Shown: piece by piece, positions 33,103 through 44,176 of the stretch
Layout: each line of letters starts with the position of its first letter
Position numbering within the stretch: position 1 is the first letter of the stretch
Assembly (NCBI RefSeq): GCF_000006405.1
Contig: NW_003213929.1
Span: 6,912-70,911, forward strand
DNA from: Perkinsus marinus ATCC 50983
Lineage: Eukaryota > Perkinsozoa > Perkinsida > Perkinsidae
Length of the DNA stretch: 64,000 nucleotides
Reading direction: 5' to 3'
Position numbers and translations under genes: made by a program
Notes under the pieces: model-generated
Told to the model about the DNA's origin: nothing
The model's database searches: none
The model's input: only the letters and a program-made list of their open reading frames with translations

Positions 33103-33823
33103 TTGAAGTATTAAAATAAACCAAAACTTACTCAGTAGAAGGTATACCGATGATCATTCCTGAAGATTAGCAGTGCGTGCACACTGTGTGTTGCGTCCGA
33201 TGATCACTTTCAGTCATCTTTTGTGGTCATAGGGTTATCGTTTGCAGCCTGGATGAATACTATACGACCGATAAAAGCCAAAGAAAAGGTACAAGGATAT
33301 CGATATGAATACTCTCTACCATCAAACTGGAGAATCGAGGGTAGCCTAGGTGGAAATCGGAACCTCATATAAATGGATTCTGAGAAAGCTTCCGAAACCA
33401 CAGTCACCGCAGAAGACACAGGTGACGATAGCGATTTATTGACTGTTACGAAATCTATTTCGGAATCAGAGAAGCAAGCAGGAGACCACCCTACATAAGA
33501 TGGGGTTTCGGAAGGCGCTCAGACGTTCAGCATCGCAAGGTATCCATAAAACAGACTCTCAGTCCTTCGTGAACCACGTGTCGATCGACTTCATCACCTC
33601 AGTTTGCTTTGCTAGCGGATAGCTAGAGTCTATGCGGTAGAGTTTAAGATCCGAGGCAGTGCCTGAGTTCCCTCTGATTTCCGGGAATCATCCCACCTGA
33701 CCTCTAGACCATTCAGTATAGGTTACGCCTAGGTGCGTAGGTTTCAACGGTTTCGGGGCGTGCGCGAATGTCAGCGCATGATTCAAAGTCGTAAAATTGA
33801 GACGCTTTTGATTTACAACGACC
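33103..33823. other. Gap, possible short exon
   Basis: About 700 bp. A plus-strand frame at 33373 (MDSEKASETTVTAEDTGDDS) could be a first exon of the next gene, but I could not connect it. Confidence 0.35.
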
Positions 33824-34482
33824 ATGGATAATCAAGCTGCTATGCAATTCGCTGAGGTGATAGCTAAGGAGATAGGCGTCCAAACAAAGTGGCTGAAGGA
33901 AATGGACCTCTCGGAAGCTAGGCCTATTCCACCATCGGAAACGTGAGGCCACTGCCTCTCACTTTAGCATGTGGGATGAGTCTTAGATATAAGTCATGTT
34001 CGATAACAAAAGGGCCACCTCCAGCAGCCGTGGCAGCTGCCATTGGTAGTGACTGGGTAGACTCTATCGGCAAGGTACCATCCTTGGGCACCCTTTCTCG
34101 AGGGAGATGATTCTTTTCAGTCGGTCAAACCTATTCCGACGCTCGAGAACTATCGAAAGGCCATCTTCAGTTTTGGCTTTGTTTACGCTCCTCATGAGGA
34201 GCTGGAATGCAAGGTGAGCGGGTCGGTTATATCAGTCTATTGTAGGGGACTTTCTGCTCCCTCTCCAGAACGACCCCCGACCTGTTAAACCCAGTATATT
34301 CGGTACCAATGTCGAACGAAGATTTCCATTGCCACCAAAGTCGCTACAAAACACCGAGGTGAGACAAGAAGAATCACCATTTCAAGATTGTCAGGTCATT
34401 TTCTCAGTACTATGGTATTACTCGAAAGTGCAAGGATGATTTCTACAGCACTAGTGGTGCTTTCGATGCTGTTTTAGAGTAG
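33824..34482 (+). CDS. Hypothetical protein
   Basis: Starts MDNQAAMQFAEVIAKEIGVQ. Exons in steady phase follow, separated by introns of 28-75 bp: a Pro/Ala patch (PPPAAVAAAIGSDWVDSIGK), then PIPTLENYRKAIFSFGFVY, then PVKPSIFGTNVERRFPLPP. It ends FYSTSGAFDAVLE at 34482. Not recognised. The stop may instead be read through by another intron. Confidence 0.5.
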
Positions 34483-34643
34483 GTGATGATGCTGGTTAGT
34501 CATTGTTGTTCACATGTATGCATTTACCACATTCCTTGTTCAATAAGGCTACCTTATCTCGAGTTAGAATGGATGTAAGGTTGATTGACAGTTAATGATC
34601 CAATGAATGGAATTCCTCCTCCGCTACCTACAGACAACAGGAG

Positions 34644-35292
34644 ATGAGGCCGTCCAAGCTACTGCTGTTCGGCTACGACGAGGCGGACGGAACTTGGCAT
34701 TCACGGCGATCAGCTTTGTACATGCATGGGGTATGGATAGCCATGCTAGTATTATCATTGTCTCAGACAGTGATGTCCCTGCTGGTGGTGATCCCATGCG
34801 TGCTCGGAATGGTGAGGGGGAGCCTTACTGCTCTATCCGCAGGCGATTTCTCAGTTCCATATTCGACGGCTCATGAATAGCTTGAAAGAGCGCGAAGCTC
34901 GGACTAAGGAAGGCAAGCGGGAGGCTGCTTTAAAGAAGCATGCTCTGAGAGTACATCAGAAAGTATCTTGAACGAATGTGAATGAGTGTTCAGGAATCGA
35001 AGAAGGAAGGTGGTGACGGCGAAGGACAGAGAGCGATGAACTTGAAGAAAGCTGTGCTGGACCTCCGTAGGTCATCTCTGTGGTACGATCATGTTACGTT
35101 TAGCTCATCCACTCAGTCACAAATCCGCTCCTAGTTGCTTGGTGGCGTGAGTTTACTAAGGTGCATCATGGAGAGGATGATGATGAAGAAGCTATCGCCG
35201 CGGAACTTTTCGATGAAAGTTGCTCAATTCCACTTGACGTGGCGCATGCGATGTCCAGTGATATAGCACCCACAGTTGAGGTGCCTCCCTAG
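34644..35292 (+). CDS. Hypothetical protein with basic coiled segment
   Basis: Proposed start MRPSKLLLFGYDEADGTW. The best-supported part is QFHIRRLMNSLKEREARTKE, a basic coiled region, followed by AVLDLLAWWREFTKVHHGED with an Asp/Glu run and the end MSSDIAPTVEVPP at 35292. Introns of about 30-70 bp. The exon near 34770-34810 can be read in two phases, one hydrophobic and one polar. No family recognised. Confidence 0.42.
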
Positions 35293-35390
35293 CTACTATT
35301 ATAAAGCTGTACTGGTCCGTCATGCGTGTTCGCGGTTATCATTCAGTGAGAAAATAGTGGCGGGTTGTTACATGTTGGTCGTAGTTCATC

Positions 35391-36086
35391 ATGCCATCCC
35401 TCACCATACCGATAAGTCACTCTAAATCTCCTTCCATAGATCATGTCGATAGCAAGAGTGGCGAGCCCCAGGCATCTACCGGAAAAAATGCCGTGGAGTT
35501 TGTGACTATCCCTGCAGGGAGTAACACTGACGATGTAACGTGAGTGGTCTAGTTTTCTGAGTGTATCTTGGAGCTCCTCGACAGGATCACTGTGTTATGG
35601 TGTAAACATTCCGATGAGCGAATTACGCTTGCGCACGAAATCACGGAATCACGGAATTGAGGAGGAAGAGAGGGAAGACTAGCGACTTCACCAATAAGCA
35701 CCGTTTAGCAGCAGCTTTTCAGTGGGAATTGGTCAATGTTCACATTAGGAAGAATACCTCTATTACTACTAGGGGGTAGGAGACAAGAATTTGTGCAGAC
35801 TCACACTGCCGTGAGCAGGGATGCAAACAAGGTGACGAGAGCTCAAGTAATAGTGTAAGTGATTGCGGTGGAAAATACATCGTGCGGGTGTGGGAATAAC
35901 TAAAATAAATCGCCAAACTGGACGATGATTACCGCGATAAGCTTGCGGCTTGGGAAGCATGAGATCTCTACTTAAAATTACGACATAGCTAGTGACATCC
36001 TCCCAGAGTTGCATCATGAAGTAGAGCGCTTGAATGATGGAGAGCTGCATTACGGTAACTCTCGAGGGAAGATTCTATTCGGGTGA
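35391..36086 (+). CDS. Possible hypothetical gene
   Basis: An exon starting MPSLTIPISHSKSPSIDHVD ends at a clean donor near 35538, and the next piece reads ITVLWCKHSDERITLAHEI. Further plus-strand pieces (KLDDDYRDKLAAWEA, and LPELHHEVERLNDGELHYGN ending at 36086) look coding. I could not join them with standard splice sites, so this may be two genes or none. Confidence 0.25.
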
Positions 36087-37129
36087 AAAATGCAAGTACA
36101 CTCGTCAGGTCAGCCTTACGAGTGAAACAGTAACAAAGGTCTCGAAGCAAAGGCCCGTTGTCTCTGTGGAGAATAGAGCCGTGTCCGAGGGGATTGTAGT
36201 GTGTGCATGGATATGTCATTTGTGGTTGTTCCGTTTTCGATTCATGTTGAGTTAGTATAAGTAGTTCGGATAACACACTCGTGACTCGGAACGTAAATAG
36301 AGCTGAGAGGCGATGGGGATGCCACGATACAGCACGTCTTCTGGAAGCGCACGCGATGGAAATACATCGATTTTCGAGCGCAAGGCAGGCGCAACAACGG
36401 GGCGAGTTCTCTCATCATCAAACGGTCGCGATCGCGCGGTTTTCGAGGTCGCTCGAAGTGGTTCTTCTGGAACTCCCGAGCTTGGGTAGTAGCCTTACTG
36501 TGGTAGTCGACTATCATCAATCAGCCTACAATCCGCAGGAGCACTTCCTCTCACTTCAGCCTGTCAGGGAATCAACTGTCAAGAGTCGGAGTAGCGCAGC
36601 GCTACTAGCGCTGTACGTGGCGTGAATCACAGCATCGTTCTCTCACATAGTAGAATGTGGCACCGCCTTCACATTCATTGGGTCAGTCGGTATCAAGACA
36701 GTACTTCAAGGCACCGCGTCTGAGGTTTCGATCTAGGAACATTGTCCCATGCTCACAGCACATCTCTCTCGACAAACAACTTGAATCAGCTAGATGTTGA
36801 TATCGACTGTTTTATCGCCGCGTCGCTGCCTTCTAATTTTGGCATGGCACGTGACTCGAAATAACAGAAGGTTACGGTCTCAGGAGTTCTGGACCAGGAT
36901 CGGCACGGTTCAGCATGTCCTAGGATCAATCAGTGCTCTATTATTCCTACCATGATAGCGAGGATACTGCGTTCATGTGCGTCATTCTCGAGAATCCCCC
37001 ACTTACAATTCTACTGAGTATTTATAGTATTTAAGTAGTTGAATGGAAGGCAACCTTCCCCGTCGGATATCTCTGATAGCAACCCAGCCCTGTAAGCTCT
37101 GAAGATCTAGGACTACCCCCTTACCCGAG
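36087..37129. other. Stretch without a supported gene
   Basis: About 1 kb. Medium frames on both strands (for example 36281-36625 plus, 36242-36520 minus) overlap each other and show no domain, so none is called. Confidence 0.4.
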
Positions 37130-37893
37130 ATGAGTGTTATCGCTGCCGTCAGTTCTTTTGTTATCCATTTCTTCATGGCAACATCAGGCCTCTTCATCGC
37201 CGTCATGCTCCTCTTGTCTGTCGAGGTTCACACCTGGTACGTCCCTCAGGATCACATCAGAGCCATGGTTCTTGTGCGTCAGGACCTCAGAGATACCGGT
37301 GAGACCCGGCATGACGTGGGAAGAACAAGCATCCTATTATGCTTATCATGACCGCTGCGATCTCGGGACAACCGAGTCTGTGAAAATCATGATAAAGTTC
37401 CGAAAATACGTTATCACTAATTGTGATCGGAAAGGGCGTAACTCCTTCCGAACCATCGGCTACGTTCCTAATAATCTGGATATCCCTGGACCCCACAACA
37501 AAGAGTGGTGTATACAGTACTTCCGAGCGGTTGGCTTCCTTCCTGGGAAGTCCCTCGACTGGGCCCGGAAGACCATGTGTGACGCCAACTACTGTAAGTC
37601 CTGATCGTCGCGCTCTTGACGGCCGATCGGACCGCATAAACCAGAAAGTTCTGCATGAATGGTTTGTTTTCTTTGGCAGTCCGATCGGGGAAATGGAGGG
37701 AGCCCAAGGGAGATCGAGCCGATGAGGATGTCGCGAACAAGCTCGCTAAAGGTGAGGGCTTCATTGGTTGTCGGAAGTTCATGAAAGCTAGTTTTGCCAA
37801 GCAGATACGACGACTAATAACGGTCGGACGTCGGGCCAAGACATCAGCGTAGGTAACAGTGGCGCAAGGGAGACGACAATCCCGACAACAACC

Positions 37894-37927
<34 letters not shown>

Positions 37928-40900
37928 CCACAACGACGACAACAACAACAACTACGACTACGACTACCACGACTACCTCTACTACTACCACAACAACAAC
38001 GACGACAACTGCAAGACCGATAACGACCTGGGAAAAACAAACATCCTATTACGCTTATCATGATCGCTGCGATCTTGGATCCACTGAGTCTGTAAAGATG
38101 ATGATTAAACCGGGAGGTTATGTCATCACCAATTGCCATCGAAAGGGGTTCAACTCTTTCCGAAACATCAACTACGTGCCCAAAGACTTGGACATCCCTG
38201 GCCCTCACAACAAGGAATGGTGCATACAATACTTCCGAGCGGTTGGATTCATCCCAGGAGAATCACTCGAGTGGGCCAAAAAGACTATATGTGATGCTAG
38301 CTACTGTAAGTCGTGAGTACTCCTTCGCTGCCCCTCGGCCGAAGCAAATGCTCCCTATGGAGATAGGGTAAGGCAAATCTTCGTATCTTAGTTCAATCTC
38401 GGAAATGGGAAGAGCCTGTGAAGGATCAGGAGACTGGCGTGGCGGATGACGGTTCAAATGAGTCCTCGGAAGGTACAATACCTAACCGATCACTCTTGCA
38501 TTATAGCTCCATTCAGTGCCGGATATTGGCGTACAGGCCGGACCGACAGAAGCGACGAAAGACGAACTCAATAGTGGAGCCAGATGGACTCCGGAGACAA
38601 GACCGATTCCTGACGATGAACGGGAGCCGGTCACGGCGACTATACCAACTACTACGACAAGAACAACAACAGCTACGACGACGACGAGAACGACAACTAC
38701 GACAACAACTACTACGACAAGAACAACAACAACTACGACGACGATGAGAACGACCACTACGACAAGACCAACAACAAGAGTGTCAACCACGACATCGCTG
38801 GTCAAACATTCAACCACTACCGTGGAAGTTATTGGTAGTCTACCTGGGGTAGATATTCGATCATTTATGTCATTCGGACAACCATAATTCATCATTCTAC
38901 TCCTCCGTGCTTGTAGCGCCACGCTGTTCTCATAGTGGAGTTGTCTCTTTCGGTTGATGCTCTTTTTGATCTCTTAGGGGACCATAGTACTCGTACGGAC
39001 ACTGCAAAAGCCATCACAGGAGGACAGTCTTGGCGAGACTCGGTAACCTGCTGCGTCTATGGTATCCCTCACGACTGGACGATGTCCCTCAGATTGTATC
39101 AGTTGATTCAAATCTTTGTGGTATTTATCACCCCGGTGAGCCTGGGCTCTCCCTTGGACTGTTCGCTCCAGTCGACGATCAGTGGTCGATGGGGCTCAAG
39201 TGTAAGGACATCAACACTCAACAGTTGAAGTAAACAGGTCTAAGGTTGGAGGTGGGATACGGGTTAACCTCTCAGGACCCACTTTGTCAAGCTTGGCCGC
39301 GGACTGAGGGGAGATTGCAAGGAGTATCTCAGCTCGACCCCAAGTGTCGGTGATCTCCCGGGCTTACAGGGCATTGAAGAGCTCTGCAATTCCCTCGATG
39401 TGCTCCTTCGGGAATACAAACTCGAACAACCTCCCAGGCCGCTGGAGGAAGGTAGCGTTATTCCAATTCGTCTCATGGGAGTTAACGAATACTCCACAGC
39501 ATTTAATCTCAAGCCGTCGGTGTTCAAGAACTCCGAAACCAGCAGTCACACCAACAGCAGGGCAGGTCGTCCAGGTGGAATTCCCCACGGTAGGTCACCC
39601 GCCGTAATGAGGCTTCTCCGTTGGAATTCACCCCCATTTCTCTGAGCGGGAGAGTCTTCGACCGCATCATGTGGCCCGAAATTACTTCGCTCCTAACCCT
39701 TTAGACACCGATATGACTACTTCCGAGACTGATGAATCTGACGCAAGGAGGCGCGACTCAGCTACACACAGTTCCAGCACTGGAGAACGAGAATCCAATC
39801 CAATTCCCAGCGCCAGTCTGAACAGTATTGATAACCATCAAAATATCACATATACTGAGCCGACTGTATTTGGAGATCAGCTCATAAAGCTGAACAGAGT
39901 CTCGAGAATCGAACCTGTAAGAAACGTCAAGTTTCTGCCACTCCTTGCACGAGCTATGTCGCCTTTCTCAGAAAGGAGATAACTCCAGGATTCTCATCAC
40001 GACGGATGATAAACGTGTTATCGAAAGTGTTTTGCATCCCCGAGAAGCCTTCCAGAGGCAACTAGCCGAAGTATGGTAGCCGTTAGTTAGAATAGCACTA
40101 CTTGAGCAATGTATGGTATTTTATGAATTCCTCTTCTCAGAGGTCGAGTGGGCGTCCCCTGGCTTGTCCATCCGGTATCTTGAGTATGCTTTTGTTGACT
40201 GCGCTTTATGCTGTTTAACGCATCGTTTTCCAGGCCGCTTTCGGCTAGAACATATACATGTGCATGCACTGTGTCATTTTAGATCGGGCTGAGCTGAGTT
40301 GTGAATGGACCACTTCCTTGCCGGATGCTCCCTCCGCTACAGGCCCCTTTTTCTTTTCAAGCCTTCGCGCAATGCAGACCCTAAGCAGATGCTTATCCAT
40401 GGCTCTTCTCATCGGGAAGACCGGGTGAGGCTATCCGTCCGGCTCGTCCATATCAGTCTCTGATACCTCAGATCCTTCTGGCTCCCAGAGTTCAAGCGTG
40501 GACTTACCACTCCTTGGAAGCAAGCTGTGAGTCTAATGAGTCTCGCGGTAATCTCAAATGCCATGCTTCGTAGATACCAGAGGACCATTCTGGTTCGCAT
40601 GTCAAATGCGGAATCTCCATCTCTCGCATCAGTCCTCCTGCCATAATCATCACGAAGATAGGGGAAGGACACTGGGAGTTATCTGGACCCTGTCAGCAGC
40701 AGCTGAAGCGACTGATGAACAAGGGTGGCCCTCAGAAACAGACAAACAATCGTCGTATGCAAATAATGAGTGCTCGTGATGCCACTTGCCGGGAAGTTCT
40801 GGAGAGTTTTCCTATTCCGGATACCGCAAGTGCAGAGGAAGCTGTCGAGATTGTATGCGGGAATGGCAGCAAACCTCCATCCATGATCAACCCAAAATTC

Positions 40901-43140
40901 GACTACCACCACAGTTTGAGGAGAAAGATTGGTTCTGCCGTCAACAACCCCAAGCACAATGTCGAGAGTGAACCCACTTCGAGTTACCGACAAGGCATGC
41001 TCCACAAGATGAGGAAAACTGGTTCCAGTGAATGGGAGAACTCAGTGAGTCTGGAGGCTGTCGCGTGGTCTGATCTAAGGCGACCTCACCGGTGTCTTAT
41101 CGCACCCGGGGAACAGTGTGAGAAAATATGCACATGGTCAACCACATGTGTTGGTGACGATATGAGTCTCGAAAGAATTTGGGAAGTTCGTATTGGTTCC
41201 TGTACACGCCTACCAGAACTCGTATGTGAACTTCTATGATTAGTAAGCAAACTCCTAAACTCAGCTGTGGAAATCAAACATGTATTTCAACACGGCCGAT
41301 GAAGATCGAATGGTGTAGACACTTTCACGTGAACCACGCCCATTGAATTCAGCATCCCTTCGTTTGACCTACACTGTTGGTAGGTCGTTTCGCTTGCTCC
41401 TAACCTTTGTGGTTTGTCTGACGGCAAGGCTTCGGAGCTCGCAGCTGCGATCTACCGCCTCCCGACTGGTGGGTGGACTTTTGCCTTCCGATGTGGAGCT
41501 TCCCAGAACGAGACCGCCAGGTTGGTGTCAAATTGTGAAGTATACGCTATAAGTATGTACGGTCTTTCAGAGTTTACTACTTCTCTGCTCCGGACAATAG
41601 TAATGTGGAGTGCGTTACTATGTTGAGGAGACAGAGTGGAGAGTTTCCTGTTGCGAAGATGACTTCTCTAATGTGCGCCAGAAGAAACCAGATTCCACCT
41701 AGATTCGTCTTGGAGGAACCCCCCACCCCGCTCGTGAATGGTAAAGTTCACAAGCTGATCATAGTAACAATTGCTTCGTCTTCCTTAGCAATGTCTACCA
41801 ATAAGTCTGAGAAATCCGACGACGAGCCACAAGCAGCAGCTGGTGAGAGCGAACAAGAGCCAACGACTGGAAAGGAGGTCGGAGAGAAGAGCGAAAATAA
41901 TTCTACCACAGCGGACATGGAATCGAACGGATCCAGCTGGAGCAACTCGGAAGACTCCGTGAGATATAGAATCGTGTTCATTAGTCTCGAAATCGATTAA
42001 CGCTGTAGATCGTATCCTTCGCCCCCAATCTTTGCGGGTTGTCGGATGGCGAGTCCTCGCGACCTGTCGTCGCCATGTACCACTCTCCTGAAGGCTCTTG
42101 GGTTGTGGCATTCCGTTGTGATGATGCACAAGGGAAGTCCGAGTGAGTCCCCCAAAAAGGAACCTCTGGGTTATCATTTACAGTTGCCTCTAGGATCGTC
42201 TACTTTTCCAGCCCAACTGATGACGACCGGGCATGCATCGAGATGCTCAGAGAAGGCAGCATGGGGCTTTCGGTTCCCCAAATAATATCTCGTATGTGCG
42301 CAGCAAGAGACCAACTACCAAAAGGACTTATATTAGAGCACGCCCCAGCGGCTCTCGAAGAAGGTACTTGCACTGAATGATATCGAAGACTATTTGAGCA
42401 TTTCTAGTGATGTCACCGCAAGAGACCGGAGCTTCGACTGTCGATAAGGAAAGTATCACGGAGGACGAAGGCGAAGGAGAAGGTATCCAAAGATAAACCG
42501 TACGGCCACAGAAATACGATCCGCTTACGTAGATGCAACCAACGACACAGATGATGGGACAGCTCCTATCACTACTTCAGCTCCTGATGCTACCACCGAA
42601 ATTTTATCAAGTGCTTCCAGTATGGAGCCGGAGACGACGAAGCCGATACGCTATGCGCAAGATAACACCAACACCAGAACACAAGAGCCGACACGACAGA
42701 ACAGCGGCGCCCGACCGCAAGAGCCATCTCAGCAGCCAACTCCTATTTCTACGAGCACACCGAAGCAGAGTACTCCTGAACCGACTACCAAGGCGGTTCC
42801 CGTTAAACCACACACTCCTCCGCATGCAGGCGAGGGGCAGGTGGATATGACAGCGGAGGATGAAGTGGAAGTCTCGGATCCCAAGGTATGTTCACGTTAT
42901 AGCACTGGATGTGGGTTTAGAACTCGGATTGGATGCTCCTCTTTTCTGTCAGGTTGCTGCTCTCCCTCCCACTAAAGAGGCCGATGCGAGCCAGGCGACT
43001 CCGGCAACTTCAACTAAGGTACGACGCCTTGTAGGAATGAAGTTCTCAACTGACCCGTTTTTTAGAACTCGGCAACGGCAATCTCCGCTACCACTGTAGC
43101 ATCACTGGTTACGTTGGTGACAGCATTGCTCTCCCTATAA
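37130..43140 (+). CDS. Large mucin-like surface protein with six four-Cys domains and GPI-type tail
   Basis: Starts with a secretory signal (MATSGLFIAVMLLLSVEVHT, at 37175, or a longer start at 37130). Then six copies of a roughly 95-residue domain with four Cys alternate with Thr-, Ser-, Pro- and Glu-rich linkers. Units 1 and 2 are joined by a Thr run; units 5 and 6 by an acidic Ser-rich linker. After unit 6 comes a long Thr/Pro/Glu stretch. The end NSATAISATTVASLVTLVTA is a small-residue site plus hydrophobic tail, as for GPI attachment, stopping at 43140. Only one signal peptide and one such tail are seen, which favours one gene. The join across 39.5-40.5 kb is not proved, so two genes are possible. 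Exported adhesin or coat protein is inferred; no known family recognised. Confidence 0.58.
37317..37592 (+). repeat. Four-Cys unit 1
   Basis: Begins MTWEEQASYYAYHDRCDLG. Cys spacing is 21, 28 and 22 residues, the last two in HNKEWCIQYF and KTMCDANY. Closest to unit 2. Confidence 0.8.
37868..38026 (+). repeat. Thr-run linker (ACA/ACN triplets)
   Basis: In the gene's frame this triplet-rich stretch is almost pure Thr and flows without a break into unit 2. It is therefore coding sequence rather than a bare microsatellite. Confidence 0.7.
38027..38305 (+). repeat. Four-Cys unit 2
   Basis: TWEKQTSYYAYHDRCDLGST at the start, DIPGPHNKEWCIQYFRAVGF in the middle. About 75% alike to unit 1 by eye. 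A GTAAGT donor follows in both units at the same codon. Confidence 0.8.
39093..39448 (+). repeat. Four-Cys unit 3
   Basis: IVSVDSNLCGIYHPGEPG opens the unit after a phase-0 intron. Cys spacing is 27, 22 and 22; the second half, GDCKEYLSSTPSVGDLPG to EELC, comes after an intron near 39230-39277. Confidence 0.75.
40574..40890 (+). repeat. Four-Cys unit 4
   Basis: SGSHVKCGISISRISPP...HWELSGPC, then RDATCREVLESF and AVEIVCGNG. Spacing 27, 31, 22. The most diverged unit. Confidence 0.65.
41384..41740 (+). repeat. Four-Cys unit 5
   Basis: VVSLAPNLCGLSDGKASE to GGWTFAFRC, then NVECVTMLRR and SLMCARR. Spacing 27, 22, 20. It is preceded by WENS at the end of the previous exon. Confidence 0.78.
42009..42363 (+). 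repeat. Four-Cys unit 6
   Basis: IVSFAPNLCGLSDGESSR to GSWVVAFRC, then DRACIEMLRE and SRMCAAR. Spacing 27, 21, 20. Closest to unit 5. Confidence 0.78.
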
Positions 43141-44176
43141 TTCTGATCAAGTGTCAGAGACTCGCTCACGAAACAAATACACTCGTCGCATTAGATTGAG
43201 TATCCATAACATGTTCGCGCTCACGTTGTGATGCAGATAGAAGTCACTCGGCTTTGTTGTGTTAAGAATGTTGTCAATGGGGATTTGCTATGCTCAATTA
43301 AGTTTCCTGAGAGCTCATTGACATCCGCAGGGTCTCTTGTACTTAACGATAGAATCGAACAGACTCAGCTAACTTCACACCATAAGAATGGAGAGTTGCC
43401 CAGAGACTTTATGAGGTGCTGAAACACCCATATCATGGGATGCCTAAGGTCGAAACCAGAGTCTGGTTATTTAACTTGCGTTCTCGAGACGGGCCGGAGG
43501 GTGTTAAAAGTCGCTACTAGTTCTCCGTCAAAATGAGTACTATCGGACGATATCGCCGGAGACACAAAGTACGAGCTTCATGAGCCGATCACCCGGGACT
43601 CTCAAATCATCCTGCTGACCTCATGGTGATGACTATCGCCTCCAGAACATCCATGATAATGGAGTTAGTGAGGTTGTCGGTTAAGATCAGCCACCTAAAT
43701 AAGATGGAAGTGCAAGGAATTGGTGACCTACGTATTCCTTGCACCTCTATCTCGATCGTTGTTTGGAGCTGCTTGATTTGATGGAACTCCAAATCACTGA
43801 AGGACTCTCTCTTGAGCTAGGTTAGTCGTTCGCAATTCTCCCAAGAGCTCACTCGTCCTGCCATTAGATGACGTTTTCATGAAGGGCTCAACCTGTGACT
43901 GCTGACAGGCTACCCATGATGCATAATGCCAATGAGGACCACTATGTGCCCTAGCGTATCGACAGGAAGAGTGGAGAGTGACATTGATGACAGCACAGCC
44001 ACCGTGGCAGAGTAGCGAAAATTCGGTCGCTGGAAACGCCTCAACGGATTGAGCCTCTGAGGCACTTCCAATAATCTGGGAGTAGCGGCAACGGCTCCAG
44101 AAGGTCGTATGATTGCCTTTCACCGAACCAACCCAACTTAAACGAAAGTGTAGCAACATGCTTTAGAAACACAGAA
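43141..44176. other. Intergenic gap with one strong hairpin
   Basis: About 1 kb between converging genes. A perfect 11-bp inverted repeat, GTGCAAGGAAT and ATTCCTTGCAC with a 13-base loop, lies at 43710-43744. No supported gene. Confidence 0.5.

Noticed and set aside
36242-36625. Overlapping frames on both strands
   Set aside because: Neither has splice-linked partners or a recognisable motif.
37468-38229. Minus-strand frame rich in Cys and Val/Ser runs
   Set aside because: Shadow of the Thr-coding ACN triplets of the surface protein gene.
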